A stretch of DNA of 64,000 nt from Fratercula arctica (lineage: Eukaryota > Chordata > Aves > Charadriiformes > Alcidae). The stretch covers positions 7,988,927 to 8,052,926 of the forward strand of contig CANTUZ010000004.1 of assembly GCA_947846985.1 (NCBI GenBank), given 5' to 3'. The notes beneath the pieces are model-generated. The model was not told the DNA's origin. It saw only the letters and a program-made list of their open reading frames with translations, and did not search any database. The position numbers and the translations under genes were made by a program. Below, in pieces: positions 25,501 through 34,815 of the stretch (position 1 is the stretch's first letter; every line of letters starts with the position of its first letter).

Positions 25501-26699
25501 AGAAGGTGTATTTCTCTTGCTGAAACTGTCCGATCATCAATACCCTAATTGTTTCTTAATTAGATTTGTTGAGTTGAGGTTGCATTTGAATTTTCACCTC
25601 TGAAAGGACTATTAGGAAACTATCTGCCCTGTTAGTCTTGCAAAAACAAGCACTTGTCGTGTACTTTTTTTTTTTTTTTAAATTCTATTGACATCTGACT
25701 ATTCTTTTCCTACATTTCTTCCAGTTTTGGGTCATGTATTACACATTCTCAAAACAGTGAATTAGTGGGAGCTGATCTTTCATGGATTAAAGCATAACGC
25801 AGTTACATTCAGCTTTTAAATCCTGGCATCACTGGAAAGACAGTTTTTTACTTGCAATACGCTTTAATGTAAGAGGTGTCAGAGTGGAATGGATAACCAG
25901 CGCGCTCCATCCACCTTTCCACAATTTTTAATGCTAGGAAGTGAGCTCCTTTCATGTCTCCTCGCACAGCTCGGTGGCAGCTCTTTAAAAGCCTGTCACA
26001 AAGATGAAAGTTTGATTTTTGTAATTCACAGAAGTACCTTTCTTTTCAAAGAAATTGCTCAACGTGCCCTGCACAGAAGCAGGCGTTACAGACACTGGTA
26101 AGAAAATGTCAGTGAAATTCATAATTGTGACTAAAATCCAAGGATAGTCATGCTGCCTCTGAAAATAAATATTATGCGACATTTTATAATGTCCTGTATA
26201 ATTCAGGCATTCTTCATCTCAGGCAGATTCCGATAGACCTGTTGGAAATGACCTGGGGCAGGCAGGAGAACCCAAAAAGCCTTTCCTACGGCCTGAATCA
26301 CCACTCTACCCAACCTAAACTGTATGGAGAGACATTTTCTCTTACTGGGGTGCACATCTAGCATAGCCGAGGCTCTTCCCGCTGTTCTTTAGCCCCTACA
26401 AAGCTGCAAAGGCGCCGTGGGGTAGGTATTGGAGCAGCACATCTTCGAAGACCTTTTCTTGTATAGCACTTTGGCTCTGCTTAACTGAGGTTGCTTGTAG
26501 CATGGGGACAGGAACTACGGACTGGCTTTCGAAACGAGATGTGTCCCGGCACTTGTGAAGCGTTATCTTTCATCCCGACGGAAATACGTAAAGAGCGACT
26601 GTCATTTTTCTTCAGCGTCCGCTATGCGCTTGGTTAACCTTGTTTCCACAGACATGGGGAAAACTAAGCGGCTGCCTACTCGTTTATGCATCCCTTAAT
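22508..26699. other. Non-coding stretch, no gene seen
   Basis: Unique-looking DNA. Open frames reach 130 codons (23583-23975) with no recognisable family. CpG is mildly raised around 24780-24860, which includes CCTAATTACCGCGGCGC. A T run lies at about 25667-25679. Nothing else was identified. Confidence 0.6.
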
Positions 26700-27110
26700 T
26701 GTACATGCGGCTGAAGGAGCTGTCGCCCGAAATTCAAGAACCGGGTTGTCCTGGAGCATTTCTAACGAGCAGTTCTCATGCTGGTCACATAACTCGCACG
26801 AAGACAGAAGCGTGACCGCGACGCTTGGGCAAACGCCTTTGGCGCGGCTGCTTTTTAATTAGCGACGGGAAAGCACGGCTTGCCAAATTGCGGGGCCTGC
26901 CTGCGAGGAGGCAGTTTTATTAAGGTCGGTGTCCAGCCACGTGGGCTGCTGAGCCCTCGCTGCTTCTCCAGCGCCTGCTGAAAGCTTGCGAGTCCGCAGG
27001 TTTTCTCCGCCCACGTCTCCTTGAACAAAAACGTCTTGTCAGGCAGCCGAGAAAAATAAAAGCAGTGTGAGGAAGGCAACGCGACGGAGTTTCTCGTCTC
27101 CTCTGTCCGT
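26700..27110. promoter_or_regulatory. CpG-island-like patch
   Basis: By hand count there are about 34 CpG in about 420 bases at roughly 53% GC, close to or above random expectation, while the surroundings are CpG-depleted. It contains CCGCGACGC, GGCGCGGC and a TTTTAATTAGCG homeodomain-type site. In vertebrates such patches mark promoters or unmethylated developmental regulatory elements. A 74-codon minus-strand frame lies inside but resembles nothing. No TATA box was noticed, so transcription direction is unknown. Confidence 0.45.
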
Positions 27111-28839
27111 GAAAATGGTACCTTTTAACTTGGCGGGAGTCACAAGGCAGTTTTCCACACTGTTATGTCAGCTAAAGCCCTTTTGACATTTCAGCAAATA
27201 AAAAAGATTTAGTGCCATTTCCTCATGCTTTATTGGAACTTAGACCGTCAACCGTACGCCGTATAGCGCTTGCTTTCTAATGGACACAAAACACAGAAAA
27301 CAACTGGAATTATACATAAAATTAAGCCTATAGGGTAAACTCGTTTCTACATCCACATGTGCTATTTATAGCCTCTAAATTTATTTTCTGGTAGAAAGAT
27401 TGAGGAAAGCGCGTGCAACATCCCCCAATTGCTTACACTGCAGCGCTGTCTTCAGAAAAGAGTCTGAGGAAGAAGAGAGGTGCCTGCTCTTCAACTTTTA
27501 TTCTTCAAGAATGTCATAGTCAGTTGAAGAATAAGCAGCGAAATGAAAAGACGTTGAATCAGACGTTTTCTGAAGCCTTGCTTTTTTTACAGTTCTTTGG
27601 ACATGTCTGCTTGAGAGACTTTGAAGGAGTTTGGAGTCGTCACGGTGATCTGTGGGTGCCAAAAAAGTCAGAAAACCTCAGGGATAAAATCTTCCAACAA
27701 ATGTTTTGATTTCTGCGCTGCGGCATGGTCAATGCAGAATAATTAACGTTTGTGAGGCTCCTGAAGAACAAAGTATGCACTATGGGCCATACTCACGGCA
27801 TAGCTTTCTTTTACTCCGTTTCATAGTGCCTATGAATAACCCACCCAGCTGAAACCATAAAGAAAACTAGACTGCTGGGAAACAGAGTGTAGCCAGGCTG
27901 TTGATACAAGAAATTAGTGAAGAAAACTATGTAAAATAAATTTTTTGGTCTGAACTGAAGGAAATTGTACAAGAATTTGAGTCTGGAAACATCTGAGTAT
28001 GTCTTCATTTATTGCTTTTCTTGCAGGCCTGGGGGCATGAATACCATGTGAAAACACAATGGGAAAAGTTCTGAAGTTTCTGTAACTAAAAGCTTCCAAA
28101 AAGTGCATTGGAAACCAAACTAAGTGCAATAGCTTCAGAGAAACAAGAGTTGGCAGCTTCTAAGAGACCAAGTGTCTCTTAGAAGATATTTTGCAAGCAC
28201 CTAGAATAGTTAGTCAGATAAAGAAGTTCAGGGGAACAGAAACGCATCCTCAAAGGGAACTCGCAAAAGTACGGAAAGCTTAAGGACTGGCCCGCTAGGT
28301 GGAAACTGCTGAGGGCTAGATTGCTAGAGATGATGACCGATGTTCAGTTTGCAAAACTAAACCGATGGGAGGAAGCAGTAAGCAATTGGGAAGGGGGGGT
28401 GGGAGGGAAGGACTGTGAAGTCACTGCTCACAAACCACTGGGACCAGAACTCCCAGCCTGGCAGCTTCCAGCTCTCATTTTCAGCTTGTTGGCCTTTTCT
28501 CTTTGCGAGGTTTCTATTATTGCGATTTATAAATAGAAACCAGCCAGAAGAAAGATTTCATAATCTTGGCACGCCGTCTTTTTATGTTACTTTTACAGAG
28601 GGAGGGACTGGTAGAAGAGACTCTTTTAAAAAGCGTGGTGTATTTTGAATTCTCATTTCTAGCCTGCCTGCCTTCCCTGTTTGGCCAAGGACGGGTCCTT
28701 TTCTTGATCGACTAACGTGTCACAAAAGACCTCAAACCCGTAAAATCTTAGGATTGCTACGGAGAGAGCGGAGCTGATGCATTTCACAGCTACATCCAGG
28801 CTACCGTATGCGTTTTGTTCTGTAAGCACCAACTGCGTC
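27111..28839. other. Non-coding stretch, no gene seen
   Basis: AT-rich DNA with a G-rich tract at about 28391-28407 and the hairpin listed at 28157-28185. Open frames are under 100 codons and unrecognised. Confidence 0.6.
28157..28185. repeat. Perfect hairpin, 12-bp stem and 5-base loop
   Basis: CTTCTAAGAGAC, loop CAAGT, then its exact reverse complement GTCTCTTAGAAG. The architecture matches the hairpin at 17888-17918 but the stem sequences are unrelated. Possibly a structured RNA or a repair-generated inverted duplication. Confidence 0.7.
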
Positions 28840-29060
28840 AGAGGTGACGGCTGCCCTTGCCTTAGAAAAGACTGCAAACCCCGCGACCGGCCGTTAGCCA
28901 CTGATCTCGTCGCACCTGCTTTGTGCACGGGTCTGTGCACGGGATGGCTTTGCACGACCACCCTTCTCCCGGCGGCGTTGCTGGCCTGTGATGGGCAAAG
29001 TGCCGGCGCCTTTCGGAGAAGGAAGGGGAAGGCGGTGCAGGCCACGGCAAATGAAGGGGA
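28840..29060. promoter_or_regulatory. CpG-island-like patch
   Basis: About 21 CpG in about 240 bases at near 58% GC (CCGCGACCGGCCG, CCCGGCGGCG, TGCCGGCGCC). Overlapping frames on both strands (116 codons plus, 137 codons minus) stay open mainly because GC-rich DNA has few stop codons, and neither resembles a family. A candidate unmethylated promoter or enhancer about 1.8 kb from the patch at 26.7 kb. Confidence 0.4.
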
Positions 29061-30869
29061 AATGAGAACCATGCAAGCTTGGCATAATTTTGAAAGCCTC
29101 AGTGTTGAGCAGCCACATGATCTATAGGATCCTGCCCTCTTAATTTTACCAGAAATTTATAATAGGAAAAGAAACAAACTACTGTAGGAGACACTTTGTC
29201 AGAAAAACCCCATTCTTTTATGAAAAATGTTTTTTTATGAGCATAATCTGTTAAACTGCCCATAATCTGACCACCGTGGTCTTAGAATAAAACATTTTCC
29301 CTTTTCTCCCCCTCGTGAATACATTTTGGAGTGCTCCCCGCCCCTGCAACTATTTAAGGGACAAATGAGTTCATGAACTTCATCGATAAACAAGACTGCT
29401 CCTATCTGGGCTTTTGTTTCCTTTCAAGAGTTTTGGTGAGACATCTGTGGTTGAATCTTCATGATTTTGGACATGTGCTATTCAAACTATTCCTCTATCC
29501 TAGCTCCTAATATGGCAAAGCTATCACCACTCAGTAACGCTCATAAACATTTGCATAAAGTGAATTGTGTACTTGAATTGGGGCCTCCAACGTATCCTGT
29601 TTGATATCCTAGACCTCATAAAAGCAAAAGAAAGACAGACACAATTTGTGCCCGTCTGGAAGCGAAATGCTTCTGTGTTTTGCTCACGTAAGGAGAGCGT
29701 AACTGGGTGCTGCCCGCTTTTGAACCAGCTGTGACAGAGGCGGAATTCTTTTATAATGCCATTAAGTAGTAAGTGTGAGAAAACAGTATCTATAAAATAT
29801 AAATAGCTTCTGAACAGTCCAAAGTGGGTTTGGCTCCCATGCTAATCGGAAAGCTGGCAGGGCTCTTTCCTCCTTCGTCTTCCCCTCTACTTGCTCTTCC
29901 TCTCTCCTCAGCAAACGCTGAATGCTGCAAGGTGAGACGCGCAAGAAGGGCAAATGGCTCCTCAGCCCCGTATCCCGTCTCCAGCAAAGCTTACGCTGGG
30001 AGGAGAAGGAAGAGCACGAGAGTGGGAAGTGGCTGCAGTGACAGGCTGTTGGTACGGAATGCACCTGTAGCTTCTGAAAATTCCCTGCCTGTACTGTTGA
30101 AACTCCATCAAAGCTAAAAGCGTGAAGGGTGACTGAGATGATTCAGGTTTTCCTTGGTTGGTTAACGACCGAGCAAGCAAGAAATGCCTGCAAAAGGGAG
30201 AGGACCTACAGAGTTGCCTTCTTTTCCCCTAGCAAACACGGATGCAGAAGCACTTCGGCTAGGTCAACGTACTTTCCATCAAACTCGCATCAGTTAAAGT
30301 GTAAACACTTCTTAGGGTAAGAACTACGATCCATGACTTTGGTCTCCCCGTTGAGTGTGCTATGAGGCTGCGTTAACTCCTTCTCTCTTTTCTGGCCCTG
30401 CAAAGCTGTCTTTCTGCTGATGAAAAACTGCTCAATAGGAAGGTGAAGAAACCCCCAATCTCTTGGTGTTAGGGGAAGCATCTGGAGGTCTGGTATGAGT
30501 TTGAACAGCATCAGGCAGAAGATCTTCAATGTGCTGTGCTATTAGTACAGTCCATGCCCCGAAATGGACACATCTCCAGCCAAAACTATCTTCTTATTCA
30601 TTGCTGAAGTGGATGGATGGTCAAATAGTCTATGAATCTTTGACAGAAATTAATTTGATGCATTGAGCACCTCCCTGCAGTCCAAAGACAGCAGTATTAG
30701 GGGAAGCTGCTATCTGAGACGTGTCCTTGCTCGTCTGTTCCTTTTTGGCCAACTCGTTCCTGTGCATCCCGTGTGAAGTACCACCCTCTCCATCTTCTCA
30801 CTGGTGAGTCGCCAGTGCCAAACTCCAGGTCATCCAGCCCTTTCCAGAGAATAGGAACCTAAACATACA
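29061..30869. other. Non-coding stretch, no gene seen
   Basis: Unique-looking DNA with open frames up to 100 codons (29762-30064 minus) and no family resemblance. No repeats or RNA genes were recognised. Confidence 0.6.
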
Positions 30870-30990
30870 GGAAAGGCAAACTCTGCATGGCTTAGCTGAG
30901 ACTGAGTGACACAAAGTCTGTGTTGGTGTAGAGAATTGAGCCTAGATTTCCGGAAATCAGGTTATAGCACCTGACCATCCTGCCTTTATA
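30870..30990 (-). mobile_element. CORE-SINE / MIR-like element (antisense)
   Basis: Plus-strand words GGCTTAGCTGAGAC, GAGTGACACAAAGTCTGTG, GAGAATTGAGCCTAGATTTCC, GTTATAGCACCTGACCATCC and TGCCTTTATAC follow the antisense order of MIR-type SINEs: core (AAGTGACTTGCCCAAGGTCACACAG), B-box (GAATTGAACCCAGATCTCC), then the tRNA head (CACTAACCATCCTGCCTC). The best-preserved SINE-like fragment in the window. The exact family is uncertain. Confidence 0.6.
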
Positions 30991-31915
30991 CACACGGATA
31001 TAAAGAATGATCTTAAACAAGAAAATCAGTTGGCTTATACCAAAGAAAAAATAAATCTCAAATTGCATTTCTTGTACAATGTGCAACAATAAACATGAGG
31101 AAATACTGAATTCCCTTCATTAAGGATTAACTGTGTAAATATGATTTATCACAAAGGTTCAGTGGAGACAGTAGTGCTTTATGAAGAGCTGAATCATTTA
31201 CATCAGGTCGGTTTTTTAACTATTATTTTTTTTAAAGGAGAAAAACAATAGCAAGGTGGCCAGCCAGAAAGCCTAGGGGAATCATTCGCATTCGAGGTGT
31301 TAGCATTAAAAGGCACGATAGGAAGCAGATGTGCAGAAAAACAAAATAAAACTGCGGGCAGGAAGGAGTACCTCATGCTACGGCTGTTCCTACTGTACTA
31401 GTTAATGAGAACTCCACGAGGAATTATTGATTTAATTACAGCTCATAGGCAACATGTTAGCTTATCTTTTATAAATGATGCATTAGAATTCTGTGTAGGA
31501 AATGTAGGCTTTTGCGTGGTTCAGCATGTAATGAGGAGGATACCTTTGATATTAAAAAAAAAAGTCAGTCTGCATATGGTATGCTGGCTGCTGTACAACG
31601 TAATACAGAATGTAGTATCCTGATATTATTTTGGCCTGGCATTCACCAAGCAAGAAACTGGGAGACCTGAAAAAAAAAAAATGAGTTTGGTGACGCTATC
31701 ACCAGTCCGAGGTGAGGGCTGATACAATTTTGTGAGAACTTTGCTCCGTAGGAATACACAATATTGCTTTGGCTCTGCCCGTTAGCTGAAGAAATGGGGT
31801 TTGGTGGGTCAGTGTTTGCCCCTAGGCTGCACGTTAGGTGTGTGCTACGGAGTGACCCAAAGTCCTCCGTCCTGGCTGGCCAGAGAAGAGCAAAATGCTG
31901 CGTGGGAACGCAGTC
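30991..31915. other. Non-coding stretch, no gene seen
   Basis: AT-rich DNA with an 11-A run at about 31670-31681. No gene or repeat family was recognised before the CR1 at 31916. Confidence 0.6.
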
Positions 31916-32086
31916 TCTGTGCCCAGAGAAGCCCTGGATGCCCCATCCCTGGAGGTGTTCAAGGCCAGGCTGGATGGGGCTTGGAGCAGCCTGGTCTAGT
32001 GGGAGGTGCCCCTGCCCAGGGCAGGGGGGTTGGAACTAGGTCACCTTTAAGGTCCCTTCCAACCCAAACCATTCCATGATTTCATG
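31916..32086 (+). mobile_element. CR1 LINE, 3' end (5'-truncated)
   Basis: Shows GCCCAGAGAAGCCCTGGATG, CATCCCTGGAGGTGTTCAAG, GCCAGGCTGGATGGGGCTTG, AGCAGCCTGGTCTAGTGGGA, TTGGAACTAGGTCACC, GGTCCCTTCCAACCCAAACC and the tail word ATTCCATGATTTCATGA, i.e. the full bird CR1 3' untranslated region plus the last bases upstream. Longer than the copy at 22.4 kb. It ends about 210 bases before the recognisable start of the Ty3/Gypsy relic. Confidence 0.95.
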
Positions 32087-32296
32087 ACACGAGGTATGCA
32101 CCTGGGACCAGGAGCACAAGAAGTGAAACCAGGTGCCACTGTTCCCCATACAGTGAATATGGACCCCAGCGCTTGTCCCTCCCCTCCCGGATCCATGCCC
32201 AATTTTGGCTGTAGTTCAGAGGCTTGCTCTGTGCTTGAAAGGTCAACAGCTCGTGCCAAATTAGGGCTACCCTAATTAATTCCTCTGCCCGTGTCT

Positions 32297-32966
32297 AAGC
32301 TTTATAGCAAATACGGCAGATTCCAAATTGAGATATACTAAAATTATTATCAGCCCTGAAAAAATAGAGATTTCAGGTCATTCCCAAGCTTGTAAGAATC
32401 AGCGGTTGTTGCTGAAATAGGACCAAATCCTTGACTTTTAGGCTGAAGAATGAAGGTCAAACTCAGGTTTGTAAGACAGCTAGTTATTTATTATGTCCAT
32501 CTTCAGATGACAAAAAGGAAAAAAAGTTTTGGTTTGCAAGGATATTATAGGAAACTTAACCCAGAGATTTTCCATAGTTTCTGCTCCTTTCAGTGACCTG
32601 ATTCAAAAAAGGGGGAAGGTAGAACAGTGAAAAAAAAATAAGTCTGGTGCTATTAAATGGTCTCCCGAATGCAAAGGATGCCTTTAGGAACATTAAAGAA
32701 AAATTATGTACAGCTCCTGTGTGTCAGGGCTCAAATTTTTTCCAAAAACTTTATTGTTCATCTGGATGTGTCAGAAACTGAACTGGGTGCAATTCAATGC
32801 CAAGAAACTGAGGGTAAAGAGCATCTAGCACTATATATCACTGAGAAATCATTCCGGAGGGGATAAAGATATGCAAAAATGGGGGGGGGGGGGGAAACAA
32901 ACCCAAGTTTCCCTATAAAATGGGCTTTAGAAGCACTTTTCCGCTATTTCTTAAAAAATGCATCTT
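32297..32966 (+). pseudogene. Ty3/Gypsy-type pol relic (reverse transcriptase end to RNase H)
   Basis: A decayed plus-strand pol fragment, recognised because successive family motifs occur in the right order and near-correct spacing, although in shifted frames. KLYSKYGRFQIE (from 32297) and IEISGH (32364-32381, family I/VEFLGH) come from the end of reverse transcriptase. GYYRKLNPEIF (32540-) and, one frame over, APFSDLIQKRGK form the connection. KWSP.C and DAFRNIKEKLCTAPV (about 32655-32725) follow. NFIVHLDVSETELGAI (family FILQTDAS..GLGAVL) and EGKEHLALYI belong to RNase H, where the usual first catalytic aspartate is still D. IKWALEALFRYFL (32915-32953) closes the match. At least five frame changes, internal stops and a 14-G insertion make it non-functional. 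No gag, integrase or flanking LTR was recognised. The clade is undetermined. Confidence 0.8.
32881..32894. repeat. Run of 14 G inside the pol relic
   Basis: An uninterrupted G homopolymer followed by AAACAAACCCAA, sitting where the family would have the RYxTxEKE stretch before IKWAL. The same G run plus AAACNAACCCAA arrangement occurs at 16082. Confidence 0.9.
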
Positions 32967-34577
32967 AGTAAAAGATTATGGGCTCTCAGTATGAATAAAT
33001 ATAAAGAAGAAGAAGGGGCATATTAGATACTGCATGGTATCATAAGCTGTGTCCCATCAGTCGCGTAGTGCTGGGCCTGTACCGGGGAAGGCACTCCTGA
33101 TAGGTAAAAATATTTACCTACAGGTTTTTGTCAACTGGGGAAGTCCCACATTGATGCATGTATCGGGTATTTTATTATTCCCCCCCACACACACACACAC
33201 AACCCCATGTGCGGCCAGACTTTAGAGCACGGTTAAGAGACTTCTGTGTCAGGATTATTCTGACATTTGCTCCCCATGGGATGGAAAAGAGCCAAGCTGG
33301 AAAAGCTGGAGGGAAGAAACATCCTTCCAGGCGGGAGGAGTTTAGGGTGTTAGAGAGGCTTCCCTCCTAGTGTTTCGCTTTGTTCCCTTAACATAGGAAG
33401 GGGTGGGGGGGGAGTGGACACGACACAGTTCAGACCCACTCATCTTATTTGTCACTCTAATTAAATATTTGTTGCCTGGGTACGGTTGCGACTGAAATGG
33501 TCCCTTGGGTGGGTTTTTTTCGTGTGTGTGCTGGGCTGGGTGGGGGAGCTGGCTGCTCTTCTGCCATTCCTACACATTCCACAACCTCTGGACATGTAAG
33601 ATGTTTATATAATTCTATACATACAATCTGGAATCAATTTTGGCACCAGCAAAGCAGATTTTAGTTTGTCGGCAGCCTTGTGCTAATATACGTGTGCGTG
33701 TAAATTTAGGAATATAACAATATATTGGCAAGCTATGAAGGTATCTAAGGTGATTGCAAAGTCCGCGTTAGTTCTGACCGGTGGATGGAGATGCTGAATT
33801 GCTCTCTTGCTGCCCTCTTGCTCCGACTAGACTGTACGTACATAACAGTATCAGCCTTTTTTGTCTTTAATATTCCTCCGCTCTTCAGGGTTCATTATTA
33901 TCCCCATGACACACCAGACTAAGATACTAGTGGCAGCGCATGGGCCAGTACCATACTGGTTTTGGAGGGAAGGGATGGATACAGTGGCGAAAAGCATAGT
34001 TAGCGCGTAGTTCTGCGTTTAATTTTCCCACCATGCCCCAGCTTGCTCTCTCCGGATTTACCCAAATATCTTCTAGGTTATCAGACTGCAAATTTCAATG
34101 GCACAGGCTTTCTCTGGAGGTCTGTTCATTGTAATCCTGGCTAGGTCGAAAAAGCTAGAAGCTTTTCCTTTAGTTTTCTCGTAGTGGTTCACTGATCCCT
34201 TATTTGGAAGACGCAAATCAGGAAAGGTCTGGGAATTGCAGCCTGACAGAGCCAACATCCACAGCTATACCAGACTGAACACAGGGTCACAAAGGAAGGG
34301 AATTTCATGAACTGGAGCTCACGTCTTGTTTGGCAGTCGGAAACATGGCTTTTTCTATTGTTAATTAAGTCAACATCGTTACCTATACTTCTTGGGTCTC
34401 ACATAAGCCCTTTCATGCTGAACAAGCCCCAGATATTTTCTCAGGAACACAGAATAAATGTATAGCATGTAAAAAAGTAGTGGAGAGCTGTAACTGAACG
34501 TTATGCTTCATAGACCACAATGTCACACTGGAGACAATTACCCTTTTGTCTAACTACATCAGGACAAAATCCTTGTC
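32967..34577. other. Non-coding stretch, no gene seen
   Basis: No further pol, integrase or LTR motifs were recognised downstream of the relic. Contains a (CA)8 run at 33186-33201 and a G-rich stretch near 33400. Otherwise unremarkable. Confidence 0.55.
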
Positions 34578-34634
34578 TGGGTTTGGGTTGTGGGGTTTTT
34601 GTTTTGGTTTTGTTTTTGTTGTTGTTGTTGTTGG
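34578..34634. repeat. G/T-only low-complexity tract with (GTT)5
   Basis: Almost purely G and T on the plus strand, ending in five GTT units (34618-34632). Confidence 0.8.
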
Positions 34635-34663
34635 TTTTAATTATGTTTATTTAGAAGAGAAAG

Positions 34664-34815
34664 GGGCCTAAATGGTATTTCCATTGCCAAAAGTTAGACG
34701 CCACAACCACAAATAAGCACCTAGCCAGGCGGCCTGATTTTGTAAGGCTTTCGAAAATCAGACAGTAAACCACCTCGTCTAAATAGGTGACTAATTAAGA
34801 ACTGAATTAGGATCG
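34664..34815. repeat. Ancient amniote repeat, longer copy
   Basis: Contains GGGGCCTAAATGGTATTTCC, AGTTAGACGCC, AAGCACCTAGCCAGGCGGCC, TGATTTTGTAAGGCTTTCG, AAAATCAGACAG and CACCTCGTCTAAATAGGTGA. I recall this pattern (GCCTAAATCCCATTG, AAGCACCTAACTAGGTGGCC, TGATTTTCAGAAG, AAAATCAGGCCAC, TTAAATAGGTGCC) from an old, strongly palindromic repeat common in turtles, crocodiles and birds. CTGATTTT and AAAATCAG still pair as an internal fold-back. Family name not known to me. Confidence 0.55.

Noticed and set aside
28659..29127. Overlapping 116- and 137-codon frames on both strands
   Set aside because: Both arise because the CpG-rich patch has few stop codons. Neither product resembles a known family.
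32657..32866. 69-codon plus frame treated as a small gene
   Set aside because: It is one surviving frame segment of the decayed Ty3/Gypsy-type pol. The neighbouring segments continue in other frames with stops.
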